From Lineus longissimus (lineage: Eukaryota > Nemertea > Pilidiophora > Heteronemertea > Lineidae), in the NCBI RefSeq assembly GCF_910592395.1, contig NC_088316.1, forward strand, positions 16,928,001 through 16,988,000: DNA of 60,000 nucleotides, in the 5' to 3' direction. This document shows positions 49,521-60,000 of this stretch, piece after piece; positions within the stretch are counted from its first letter, which is position 1, and every line of letters begins with the position of its first letter. Under the pieces are notes generated by a model that saw only the letters and a program-made list of their open reading frames with translations, was not told the DNA's origin and searched no databases. The position numbers were made by a program, and so were the translations under genes.

Positions 49521-49723
49521 ATGAACATTCTCATGAATAGTTAGTTATGTCACTTTTTAAATAAATAGTGACATAACTAAATAAATAGTGACATAACTAA
49601 CTATTCATGAGAATGTTCATTACTAGAGAATGAACATTCTCATGAATAGTTAAGTGAACATTCTCATGAATAGTTAGTCATGTCACTTTTTAAATAAATA
49701 GTGACATAACTAACTATTCATGA
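49521..49723. repeat. Nested hairpin cluster
   Basis: Hairpin 1: perfect 33-nt arms 49521-49553 and 49588-49620 around a 34-nt loop that holds a partial extra copy of the arm (GTGACATAACTA). Hairpin 2: 23-nt arms 49664-49686 and 49701-49723, one mismatch, 14-nt loop. Between them a further copy of the arm start (TGAACATTCTCATGAATAGTT) appears twice in direct orientation. All derive from one AT-rich unit. Confidence 0.9.
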
Positions 49724-52700
49724 CAGTTATAAAGGCCAACACCATTTCAATTTTCTTAGCCCAGAAATTAAAACGCACGTCGTACCCCGCTTTTCATTTA
49801 CCCAAGTCAAGATGAGAGTTGCAAAACCTGAGTATTTCCACTGATCTTGTAAAATTAAGATGGTCAGGAGTACTTTACCATTCACAGGCGAAATCAGATG
49901 TAATGTATTAAGGAAACCTACAAACTTACGTCGTTATACCATATCCTTGAAATACATGATATGCACTAATGTGGGCTAGTGCATTTATAAGGTTTACGGA
50001 AATCACTCTATTACTTCTGTGACCAAGATGATATCTTTGAAGCGGGTAATTAGTGTAGAGCTTTATCAGAGAAGGAAACAGGATCAGAGGCAGTTGACCG
50101 TGGTATTAGGTTGGAGGAGTCGGGGACAAGGAAATGAAAGACTATCAAGATCCGGATAAGTTCATTCAGCGATTGCTTTTGCTTGGTTTCCAGGTTTACT
50201 TCTACATACGGTCTTAGAAAATCAAAGAACTCTTTAACCTTTAAATGTTTCTCTGCCAAGCCAAAGATACACCCGTAGATGTTATTCGGCAAAAAAAATA
50301 AAATAATTTTGCTGGGAAAATATGTTGCATGGAATATTTTCCATCGGATCTCAAATACAAAAATTACTCTTCGTTAACGAAGTTTATTGAAAGGGCCCTG
50401 GTGTAACCGAGAGTAACACGGGATCCGCCAAGTGCTTCTCCTACCAGCCAATTTACATCCTCCCCTTCGTCAATATCGCACTCGGTCAGAGCTAATATCA
50501 GCCAAGAATGCTCACAGCTGCGAGAGGCAAGTGTTCATTACAAATGTACAAACTTAGTGAAAGTAATAACCATTTAAATTTGCCACTTGTTTCACAGTGG
50601 GAGATCAACGGAAAATAGTTTTGTTACAACTCCATTCATTCTCAGTAAAATAGTAACATTCTCACGTAAGTTACATTCGGCCAGGTAAACAATTACGTGA
50701 CAGCAAAGGTGCAGAATAAACTCCTTGGAAAGGTCCAAGGGATTAAGACCAACTGTAATCAAGTTACGTTTGAAAGGCAAAAGTCTCCACTAACGAGAAG
50801 GTTCTGTAATTGTTTGGTCCGAAAAGGTGTAGACTGAGCACAGCATCACGTACTCAACCGGCTCCATCCATGGATGGTAATTGTAAGCCAGCTTGCTACT
50901 GCATTTTTCAATTCTGATAGTAAAGTGATGTTGTTAATAACAATACCAAAATGAAATATCTACAGCAGGATTAGATGTTATTTGTAAATCAAAGTATGTA
51001 CTGAATAAACATTGAAATCAAGTTGGCCTGTGCTATTAGGCTTTTTAGTTTTGAGAGGAGCCATGGCTGAGGATAACCTACTAATGCTGGCTCTTGAATG
51101 TCTTGCCATGCCACTCTCAGACATGTACCACGAGTGTCTGGTTTATACAAAGCTCCTATAGAATGTGCATGAGAGGATGTCCTCATACTCTTTGTCCGTC
51201 ACTTTATAACTAGAAATATATCTTATTGCAGCTAATTTTTGTCCAGCGTTGCCGCGGCTACAAACGGAATTCCAGGAGCTGGATGTTCGTATCATTCCCA
51301 ACTTGGTGTCATGAAATGCTTCTACAATTACAATATCCTATAAGCTAGTATACAGGTAGTTGTAATATTCCTACGAGATGAACTATTTGAATCACGATAC
51401 ACAATAAAAACTTAAATGAGCATTTGATAAGTTTGCATGGTTTACTGATTAGATTCCTAAGGATTTAATTATATCCCTTGTTACCTATATCTAATGAACG
51501 CGTTCGAGTTTATCAGTTACTGTATAACATTCCATTAACTTATAACACATCACTTGATAACACAAAATCAAGTCTTTATTCGCCGATAATGGGAAAATAC
51601 AGATAATCCCAGCCTCATTAGTTTCATGATCATGTTCCTGTGAATAACATGGTTTCATTCGTATCCCTGACGTAGCTTGTCAATTATTGACAAAAAACTC
51701 CACATTGATCAACTTGGAAATACGACAGGCATATTGTCTTGCGCCGTTTCTATGCCAGCGTGAAAACAAAAATACACCAGCCAACATTCGATCATGATAT
51801 TTTTCGATGATGGAAAAAAAATTCCCCATTGACGAATTTCTTCCAATTACATGTATTTCCTAACGAATCATTAACTGATACAATATCATTTCATACTTGG
51901 CACCTTTGCTGCAAATTTTATTTGTTCAATATTATTGACAGATGTATCCGATTTTGTAGTATCCATATTGTTTTATATATTTCTTACGGTTGCTTTCAAA
52001 TAACTGATGGATCCAGTCCAAGTCATCTAAAAGTGAAAGAATGGTCAGTTTAGAATGTCATTTTGCCACAGGTATGCAGCCGTGAGTTTAATCTTCAAGC
52101 TTAACGTACTTTAAGCTTTTTGATTGAAATACTAGATCAATTTGTTTGTTAATCAAACAGTTTGAATTCTCTAGCATACCGGCTTTCTCTGACCGTCGTA
52201 TTTTCTAGAGAGAGATTGATGGGGCCGGTGATGGAGCCAGTCTGCTAATTTACTTGTCTATAGGAAAGATGTGTTTTGCTAATGAGTAGTTCGAATAGGT
52301 TCCAGCAATGCTTGCTGTGGGAATATATTGCCATAGCAATATTTAGATTTGCAAATGCATGTAATGGTTAGGACAAATGAATTTTGGCTCCTGATGTAGT
52401 CTATATCAAGATGGGATGCTATAAGAATTCTGCTGCCGACGAAGGTGGTAGAAAAACTGACATTACAACTCTGAGAGGGGATTTGATAAATTTTTTGAGG
52501 TTATTCGCGGAATACGCGACAATTTTGCACTTGGGAGAATGGAGTTTGTAATTAGAAGACGCCAATCTGAATCTGGAACACAACGCTCTTTGACTTTTCT
52601 AAGAACAATGCTCGATTCACCACTTTTTCTCAAACGCAATCGTTTCAAACAGAGACGAGATTATTTTCTGTATGAAGCCGATCGTGGTTGCCTCCGCGAT

Positions 52701-53792
52701 CATTTGAGTGTTATTATTATCCTCTCTTGTATGATCGACTGGAACCAAACACTTGCAGAAAGCCCGTATCTCCATCCAGATTTGCGGCAAAAAGCAAACA
52801 GGGCGAGACGTCCAATCACTTTGAACCGATCGAACTCATAAAACTGTTTGGGTCATTAGACCAAATGAGGTCGTTAATTAAAGTCCCGTCTCACTTTGAA
52901 TACTGAATAACGAGATTTGTGACTTTGTGGTCTCTCTAAGTATGGGCACGTCGGGCTTGGCGAAGGGGTTCTAACTTACAGTACGGTTGTGAATTGTGAA
53001 ATTTCAACGTCTGGTTGGTTAGTATTTGCCTCTGCCACTGCTTTAGCACGTCAATCACCTATAACTGCTTTATAGAGGAGTTGATTTAAGGAAACTCCTT
53101 TGAAAATGATATTGATTGTGTATCCAAAACTTGATAGTCTCAACGTTGGCGTACTTTTGCCAGATTTAGGTTAACAACTGACAAAGGGCATCGGAGCTGC
53201 TGCTCCAACTGAACCATCTGATCTACTGATTACAGCCAAAGAGGTATAAAAAGTTTCGCGAAGGACGACCATCGTCGATCATCTCATAGTTTGTCGTCGC
53301 GTCTCGTGTTTTGGTGAGAGAAGCAGCTTACCCATATTTTTATTTCACCCGGCCATTGGCTTTGATTTGAAAGCGATTCCCAAAGGAGTGATCAAATCCA
53401 TTAATCCATTAGATAAACTTAGTTACTTTTCTTGCATTGCTGAACAACAGAATAACGGATATTTATGACTTGACAGCTTCGTATCGTGAATGAGTTATGA
53501 CCCATTGTCATGATGCATGACCATGTCATATTCCACTCGCACTAGCAGGTTTTTTTGGCCATTCATCATCAATATCGCGTTGCTTTACACAACAAAAGGC
53601 ACATCAACATTCTTAGCCATGTTTGCCATCCTATCCAGCAGTTCCACTACTGCTTCCCCTGTGGAGTTTGCGACAAAGGTTTGCTACTAAAATGGCATGT
53701 CTCGAGTTCGCTACCCAAGACAGTTGTTTCCGAATGACTGTAAATGCGGAATGGAAGACGATGGGGCTTAGGTGCAAACAACAGGCATTTGG
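49724..53792. other. Gene-poor DNA with one weak exon candidate
   Basis: Minus strand 50252-50050 reads EKHLKVKEFFDFLRPYVEV and onward to a stop after a CTTTGGCTTGGCAG acceptor; it is charged and helix-like but unrecognised, and no partner exon is seen. A 100-codon + strand frame (52539-52841) likewise has no domain. Nothing else recognised. Confidence 0.25.
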
Positions 53793-53999
53793 TCAGTGAT
53801 TGGCTACTAATGAGAGAGCGAGATTCATTTGATACCAGCTAACTAAGTAATGGTATGCTAGCGTCGATTTTCTTGTAGAAGATTGCATTGACAACTCTTC
53901 AGCGTCATGACATTTCGTAGGAGCGCTTTGCCATAATAATATAAGAACAAAAAATATGATCCCACAAATCCACCTCACCTTGTGTTTCTAACTTAATTA
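53793..53999 (-). CDS. Weak candidate exon with signal-peptide-like segment
   Basis: The minus-strand frame reads VRWICGIIFFVLILLWQSAP then TKCHDAEELSMQSS, a convincing hydrophobic signal core followed by a polar region. However, no in-frame ATG precedes the core; the frame opens after a TAG that could belong to an acceptor (AAGTTAG). It would need a start codon in an upstream exon. The end at 53793 is a plain stop. Probability of chance is substantial. Confidence 0.2.
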
Positions 54000-55309
54000 A
54001 ACATTAAACTCTTCCCGTAATGCACCACACACTTTATCAGAAGGAAGGAAGAGTTGCATACAAAAGGTTTTAGATAATAACTTGGTGCTTTGGAGAACCC
54101 GAGCACCTTGATCATAAATCCGTTGAGAAAATTTAAACAATTAGCGATAAGCTTTGAGAGATGGCACCAAAGACTTGCTAACAGTCACCTCCAAAGCTTC
54201 GCCAAAGCCAAGAAACTTATGTTTGGTGGTTTTTTTCGGGTCGGATTTGGCAAAGTGTGCAATGCCTTATCTTCAACTTCTTAACTTTCTCTGACACTCT
54301 GGGCATCATTGGAATACTTTATTTGAAAATATTTTGATGAATGAAGTTTTCCATTGATGTAATGAAGTATTAAAGTGTCTTAAAAGGCATCCAGTAGTGA
54401 TTTAAAGTTATCCACTTCATACCTTATTTGGTAAAGCCAAGTGTGTTCCGATGAACTTCTGCTCCATTTTTCATTTTGGGCGTACATTTGACATTTAAAA
54501 CCAAGGAAACGTACTCTGATATGCCGGTGGCGTTTAAACGGCTCGTGTAGCAGCAGCGTTTAACAGACACTAGAGATAAGAAGGAAAAAGTTACGCGATG
54601 AAAGTATCATTAAACCAAGAAAAAATCTTGACTTGTGGAGAGGTAAGTAGATTACAAAACACGTTCGTCTGTTCCAAGTATTTGTTCTCGTCTTTCTTCG
54701 AATTCTATAGCAACGTTGACTGTTTCTTTTACGATATTTAGTAACTGGAGTTACAACTTACGACTTTTGACACCAAAATGTGTCGCTGACACTATATCCG
54801 AACATTGCAACTACTTAATAGTACAACTTCTTAATAGTTCAAGGTTGGGCGTCAAAGGAATCCGTCACAAATCGAAGCTGAAAGGATGATCTTGTATCAA
54901 GGGACAACATCCTTGACTAATGAAATCCATTGAGGGTGTAGAGATGGCAATGAGTAGCACATACAAACATTGATACCGTAAACTAACAGACCGTAAAACG
55001 GTGAGGACTCGCTCATCAATTCTGATAGAAAATCTGATGAAGAACGATATGCCGCGTTCTCTTGGGAGTAAAGGAGAGCGTCGTATTGTCAACCAACCTT
55101 CATATGTGTGTGCGTAGTCGGTAGGAGCAACCAGATTTCAACCATCGGGAATATACAGTCCCATTCCCATTCTACAGCCCAGCCAATTTCGTCTTAGAGT
55201 GTAAATTCATCGAACCATGTTATTTGGGAATGAAACCACAGCCATCTCATATGGTAGTATGGGTATATATGAATATACTAGTGTATTCAATAGCAGCGTG
55301 AAGATATTG

Positions 55310-55627
55310 CTACATATTCAGAAGTTGAAGTAGTTTTGATAAGAGTGCAATCTCCGTCCAAAACTTGAAGAAGATAAAATAAGTGTAAGAAAGACTCACA
55401 GCATCAGAATATTGTGTCTTATGGCCATCATGGCATCGAGTCAGAGCCACCAATATCTCTGCACTTACCACTGTGACTGAAAAACTGAGGATGTTGGTTA
55501 CGTTTTTACATTTCCCTAACCCTCCGGCAGAACAATTCAAAACATTATCCACATAGCAGTCAACTTTAAACATAGATGTGCGAGGTCTATAATTGTCACC
55601 TTCGCTAATATAAATACCAAAAACCAT
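55310..55627 (-). CDS. Unknown ORF downstream of the heat-shock promoter
   Basis: ATG at 55627-55625, about 85 bp downstream of a TATA box and about 105 bp from six heat-shock pentamers. The unspliced frame is 105 residues, starting MVFGIYISEGDNYRPRTS, with cysteines in DCYVDNVLNCS and GKCKNVTN (two N-glycosylation sequons) and a hydrophobic stretch NILSFSVTVVSAEILVAL. Strong donors lie inside it (GTG then GTAAGT near 55467; GCT then GTGAGT near 55400), so it may be only a first exon; an in-phase acceptor (CCTTTCAG) near 54879 would give a short end LRFVTDSFDAQP. An earlier ATG in the leader stops after four codons. No family recognised; the transcript could also be non-coding. Confidence 0.35.
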   Translation of the reverse strand: MVFGIYISEGDNYRPRTSMFKVDCYVDNVLNCSAGGLGKCKNVTNILSFSVTVVSAEILVALTRCHDGHKTQYSDAVSLSYTYFIFFKFWTEIALLSKLLQLLNM

Positions 55628-55711
55628 TAAAAAAAGAATACGTTTAATGACTTTATGTTATATACATCTCGAAAAATGTTCAATGGTAAACTCTATCAGC
55701 TACCTCAAAAT

Positions 55712-55721
55712 GTTATATAAC
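55712..55721 (-). promoter_or_regulatory. TATA box (GTTATATAAC)
   Basis: A palindromic TATATAA core, so symmetric by itself. The heat-shock element lies immediately on its higher-coordinate side and an inverted CCAAT (minus-strand ATTGG, about 55783-55787) further up, which orients the promoter toward lower coordinates (minus strand). Expected transcript start about 55685-55692. Confidence 0.6.
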
Positions 55722-55730
55722 CGCAGTACT

Positions 55731-55760
55731 GGAATTTTCTGGAATTTTCTAGAATTTTCT
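55731..55760 (-). promoter_or_regulatory. Heat-shock element: six contiguous perfect nGAAn pentamers
   Basis: Three copies of nGAATTTTCn in a row place GAA at 55732, 55742 and 55752 and TTC at 55737, 55747 and 55757. This is exactly the alternating inverted 5-bp spacing bound by HSF trimers; three pentamers suffice for one trimer, so six allow two cooperating trimers. It ends 10 bp from the TATA box, a typical inducible heat-shock promoter layout. Confidence 0.7.
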
Positions 55761-56330
55761 ACTGACACGACAGGGCTGGTCCGCCAATACCACTGACAAC
55801 AAGTAGGAAACAAGAGTGAATATTGTCCGACCTATTTCAGCGGACCATCGATTTTCTGAGGCCGAAAACCACTTAACGTCACTTTGTGGATATTCCTAAA
55901 CAACTGCAAATATCCTCGTGACGGCCAGCAGAAGGTAATATTGACATACAGCAGTATACAACAATGTAGTAGAGTCGTAGTACATTGACGTTTCTACCCG
56001 GCCTTTAATTTAGTCGAATTTTCAGTTTTTATCTAAACATCCTTGATATACTATAGTACATTAATTTATCAGATAAAAACGTGTTCCTTTTTTGTATATA
56101 TGGTATAAATCATCATCTACATCTTCTTGGGTTCTACCTTACGTATCATTTTGTTCTCCGATAACAACTTTTGACTTTAATCAGCGGCCTGTGTGGAATA
56201 TTTTAAAAATTACGTCTTTCACTTCGTATGAACAAGAACAACCCAATGGCATAAAAATATAAATATGTACATTGTACGTCCTCAAAACATATTTCTCTAC
56301 GTATTGAATTAGGCACTAAATCAAGTGAAA
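55761..56330. other. Upstream region of the heat-shock promoter
   Basis: Contains CCGCCAATACC (CCAAT on the + strand) and an inverted pair TGGTCCGC / GCGGACCA about 70 bp apart. No gene seen. Confidence 0.35.
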
Positions 56331-56450
56331 ACATATGGTGTTACAAGTTTCAAGTGGTATTTAGTGTCAAACATATGGTGTTACAAGTTTCAAGTGGTAT
56401 TTAGTGTCAAACATATGGTGTTACAAGTTTCAAGTGGTATTCAGTGTCAA
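56331..56450. repeat. 40-bp tandem repeat, exactly three copies
   Basis: Units 56331-56370, 56371-56410 and 56411-56450, beginning ACATATGGTGTTACAAGTTT; a single T-to-C change in the third. Each unit has CATATG and TCAAGTG. A fourth TCAAGTG precedes the array at 56321. Confidence 0.95.
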
Positions 56451-57803
56451 AACGAGCCCTAGAATTCCACGAACTGGTTCGACCTGTGTGTGTTATCTGA
56501 AACCATTATTGTCACTTAAACAATCGAACCATATGACTTGATTCGAAATATGGCCATTTTATTTTCAGTAAATAAAGCTTTGCAAGTTCAAAACGTATTT
56601 GGCTGAAACCATTGATCATGAAATTGAAGAAAAAAATAATTTTAAAGGCCAGGATAATTGATCTACATGTATTTCCATCTGTTGGTTCTTGAAATTCTTT
56701 TAAGTGTCTTTGACCCATTTTGTAGCTGCTATGATGGAGTCTAGCTGATCCGAACCTGGCTTCTCAGGGGTACATCCAGTAATATTGTGTTTCTAATAAC
56801 GTCAGCCAAGCATCGTCTATATTGCAAACAGCTCATCAATCTTCATGATGTATGTTGGTCTAACTTTTCTCTATCAAATTACGGCGAAATTTTTTTCACT
56901 GGGTCTCATCCCTCTCGAGTCTCGGTCGTAACGCGAACAATATTGTTTGGATCAATATTAGGCCGATGAATGATTTACGGTTCTAGTCGGCCACTTTCCG
57001 GAAATAGGTGAGGGCTTTCCTTCAACGCGCATCTTTCACCATCAGTGAAACCATGATTTTCTGGTTGAAAAGCACACCTTCATTGAAATTAGTTCATCCC
57101 GTCCCCAAAAAAACTGTAAAATTAGTGAGGCATCAAAAAGGTGCTTTTGATAGTCTCTTTCTCTTGCTCTGACCCTATCTACAGGTAATTGATTATCAGC
57201 GAAAACTGCAATTCATTTAAGGAAATATCTAAGTATCTTATGTGACAGTGTTCTGGTGCAGGTTCAAAGAGAGCGGTGACGCGAAACTTGACATTAACTT
57301 GCAGTGGCCTGAGAAGAAAATATTGATATTGATATCGAACAGAGATGCAGATAAGGTATTGACTTTGGTATTGATCACAGAGCAGGTGTGTCTATTCAAT
57401 CCTTCAGTTGTTCTAGGGCAGGTAATACAGGATATTGATGACGTATAACAAGACGTACATTGTATAAGCAAAGTCAGGATTGTGTATCATGAATTCTATA
57501 TCTTTTTTCTCAGTAAGTTGATCCAGGGCTTGGTTGTTCAAAACGAACTGTGTCACTGACGCTGGCGTTATCATACAAGTGCATGTACCTTGGCGTTATC
57601 TCCTTCAATTAAGACCTAGACTTAACACCAATTTATGTGAACGCCAACATTTTAATGAAAAAAATTGTTTTGAAAAACCGGGCCCAGATGTCCATTATTT
57701 TTTCTGAAATTCTTAATTTTTACATTTAGGTCCGTTTTACTCGATATCTAGGTGGTCATGGCCTTTTTGCTCTCAAACACTCAACCCCAACACAGACCTA
57801 TAG
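56451..57803. other. Gene-poor DNA
   Basis: No supported gene. TGGCGTTATC occurs twice (about 57563 and 57591) with an inverted GAACGCCAAC nearby; otherwise plain. Confidence 0.35.
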
Positions 57804-58037
57804 TTCGGCGAGCGCGATTTGCGTCTAATGGAAAATGCTTTAAAAAGCGAATGCTGGTGTCGTCTCTGTTGGATGAATGGTAAGCGCAGTTTCACAAACA
57901 CAAAGTGTACATCAGGACATAAAAGACGCCTGGGCAATAAACCATCCAATATCTGTGACGGTTGTTATCTGGTTGTCTCTCTTCTCGATGCTGTCAAGAA
58001 CGATGTAGAAAGAAATGAGAAAGCAAAGTTCTGTTGA
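57804..58037 (+). CDS. Candidate small ORF with zinc-binding-like Cys/His pattern
   Basis: Open from 57804, first ATG at 57828, TGA at 58035-58037. From the ATG the product is 69 residues: ECWCRLCWMNGKR, then KCTSGHKRR, then ICDGCYLVV, then a charged helix (DAVKNDVERNEKAK). Spacing C-x2-C, then C-x4-H, then C-x2-C is what a treble-clef or ribbon-type zinc finger might show, and composition is protein-like. No family recognised, no poly(A) signal or promoter assigned, and it could be one exon or a fragment of a repeat. Confidence 0.3.
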   Translation, partial: FGERDLRLMENALKSECWCRLCWMNGKRSFTNTKCTSGHKRRLGNKPSNICDGCYLVVSLLDAVKNDVERNEKAKFC

Positions 58038-58080
58038 TGGCGTGGCGGCTCTTGACGGTAGCACATACCTAAAAGGTTCC

Positions 58081-58532
58081 ATTAGCTGCATCTGGCATTC
58101 AACCTTTTTCTTTTGGACGTTTTTAAAGATAGGCTTAGCCCTTTGGAAGTTTTAAGCAAATGTTTCAATGGCTGCATATCATCTTACAGAAATAATGTGG
58201 AGCCATTATTTCATTTCGAATCAGAGAATTCTTTAAAAAAGCTTTAACAAAATGAATGATTGAGAAATATTTCTTTTATTTGCGAAAAAATTGATTAACA
58301 ATATCATATCTGTAAGTTATACGGCTATCATCGGGTTCGGTTTCCTCTCCTTTCTTTGGCTCTCACTTCTTCCTCCGACCGCAGTTAGAAAAAATCGAAG
58401 GGGCGGTATTCTGGTGGCATGGCCGTTGGGGGATGGAATCTAATGTGTTCATTATCTGCATCTGGCATTCTACACGCACTATTGGGCGTTTTTAAGGATG
58501 CGATCATTTGCCTTATATGTTGGAAGTTTTTA
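58081..58532. repeat. Diverged direct duplication (two copies about 75-80 bp)
   Basis: Copies at 58081-58155 and 58451-58532 share ATTANCTGCATCTGGCATTC, then GGNCGTTTTTAA and TTGGAAGTTTT at matching positions; the rest has drifted. Confidence 0.6.
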
Positions 58533-58646
58533 ATGATGGGTTTCAGTTTCAGAAAAACGAGGAAATCTGTCATCTTTTTAATGTTTTCCGATTTTGTGAC
58601 AAGGTCAAATTGCTTAGCTCAACTAGATGTAATACAAATAAAATAG

Positions 58647-60000
58647 TCGTGCGTTGTATTGTTCAAGGTTAACCATATTTTTTACCTTTTGACTGGATAC
58701 CTCCTGCGATATTCACTGACGAAGGAAATTTACGACTACTATGGTTTCATTTTGTGATGGGTGCCCTATTTCGGGAGTTCCCTACCTTGTATCTTTTCAG
58801 CTCTTTAACGAGTCCACTATGACACTTTTAATTGTCTCCTTGCTTGATCTGGTACAGACTATCGCCTACGGCGGCGGAACGAGATCCGGGCAGATCTCGA
58901 GCTGTAATGAGCGGTCGATGTATCATACCACTTCTAATTAGGCTCCTCCTTTGGCTGCACTTAGTTAATTAGTAATACTTCTGGGCACTAGTTAGTAGTA
59001 TATATGCTAGTATAATGTTCCTAACAGCATTTCCCGCTAACCGTTTGGTCGTAAATGTCACCGCCAGCGGCCTTCTGGTGGCCCTTCACCGCGCAATACC
59101 TATAACAAATCATGTCCTGTCCAGTCTTTCTTCAAAGACGACCTTTTCGGCATCATTGGCCTGAAACGAGAGATCGGTCAAGCGGCTCTTGTACCTTGAT
59201 CACCATGAATATCATGTCCAACCTTTCAGGGAATGTATTTCCTCAGGTAATCTTTAGACATTCTTGCGAAGTCCTTTAGCGAGTACCATAAAGGATTATC
59301 TATGAGTTGGGATTTCGAACTCATTGGGGTAGGTCTTATAGTGCCATTACCTACTTTCAAATATGTTATATAAACAAGTATTTCGGAGTTTTCCACAAGA
59401 ATCAGTTAAGACCCATAGATATGAAGCATTGCTTCGACTAAAAAAAGTTAAGCCGCCGCACGCAAGGTTGCAGTAGGCCATATTATCCGACATGAATTTC
59501 TTTTATCTATCGCTTCTGTAATATCTGCCAGTATCGTCACTTGAGCTACATAAATATTGCATCGGGTATTGGGTTTTGCCGCCGGTCAATTGGCCAACGA
59601 TGCGCTAAGATGGCTGATCAGGTCATGTTTAGTACGGGTGCTTTTTGTCGGTCACGTGGGCGATTTTAGAAATGGTTTGGACGACCAAAAGACTCATAAT
59701 GTATTGATTTTCTAACTAAAAGTACACAGTCATGTACTGTACTCTCAACATTATTTTCTTACGCTCTGCACCAAGAGTAATATCCCATTGACATGCACCC
59801 TGCCAGAATGCTATTCAAGTCGTATACGTCAGTACTCTATTGGTACAGGCCGCAATCATGCCTTACGTGATAAATCTTATACGGATATCATTACACCGAG
59901 TCGCTTGATCCGGCGTCGCGACTCTGACCAATCTGCTTTGCTCCATGCCTGACAAAATCGACCTGCATCACTGTAAGCTAACATGACTCAGTTCAAAAGC
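58647..60000. other. Gene-poor DNA at window end
   Basis: No supported gene. A homeodomain-type cluster (CTAATTAGG, GTTAATTAGTAAT) lies at about 58934-58976, after a short CpG-rich stretch near 58865-58890. Confidence 0.3.

Overview
The window is animal nuclear DNA, most likely from a marine invertebrate. Coding regions are split into short exons (about 60-320 bp) by short GT..AG introns of roughly 170-590 bp. The proteins are metazoan families (formin, carbohydrate sulfotransferase, phospholipid phosphatase, drug/metabolite-type transporter). There are canonical AATAAA signals, overall AT-richness, and many ACATGTAC-type words outside genes. I cannot fix the phylum from sequence alone; a lophotrochozoan, hemichordate/echinoderm or cephalochordate would all fit.

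Layout. (1) 1-7702, + strand: the last nine exons of a formin of the FHDC1 (FH2 domain-containing 1) type, with the C-terminal half of the FH2 actin-assembly domain and a 1.5 kb-residue disordered basic tail in one 4.5 kb exon. (2) 7703-9551: its probable 3' UTR with four Pumilio-type sites and a 23-bp tandem repeat. (3) 9819-10492, - strand: a two-exon gene for a 102-residue secreted peptide, visible only after splicing. (4) 11702-14379, + strand: a seven-exon CHST15-like Golgi sulfotransferase. (5) 14702-17170, - strand: a six-exon lipid phosphate phosphatase, tail-to-tail with CHST15. (6) 18464-18684, - strand: one well-delimited exon of a tetraspan/MARVEL-like membrane protein. (7) 21641-22969, + strand: an intronless SLC35G/EamA-like transporter with a long glycosylated cysteine-containing loop. 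(8) About 23-60 kb: a gene-poor, AT-rich stretch in which I find no complete recognisable gene. It does hold structured DNA: a 421-bp inverted-repeat element, a dispersed repeat pair, several palindromes, a nested hairpin cluster, a G21 tract, a CpG-rich block with a candidate exon, and a 40-bp triplicated repeat. Most striking is a compact promoter at 55.7 kb made of six perfect alternating heat-shock pentamers plus a TATA box, pointing into a minus-strand open frame.

The identified genes do not form a pathway; they are ordinary neighbours with independent roles (cytoskeleton, extracellular-matrix sulfation, lipid signalling, transport). The most interesting items are the heat-shock promoter with an unknown transcript, the unrecognised secreted peptide, the repeated basic-tryptophan motif in the formin tail, and the glycosylated insertion in the transporter.
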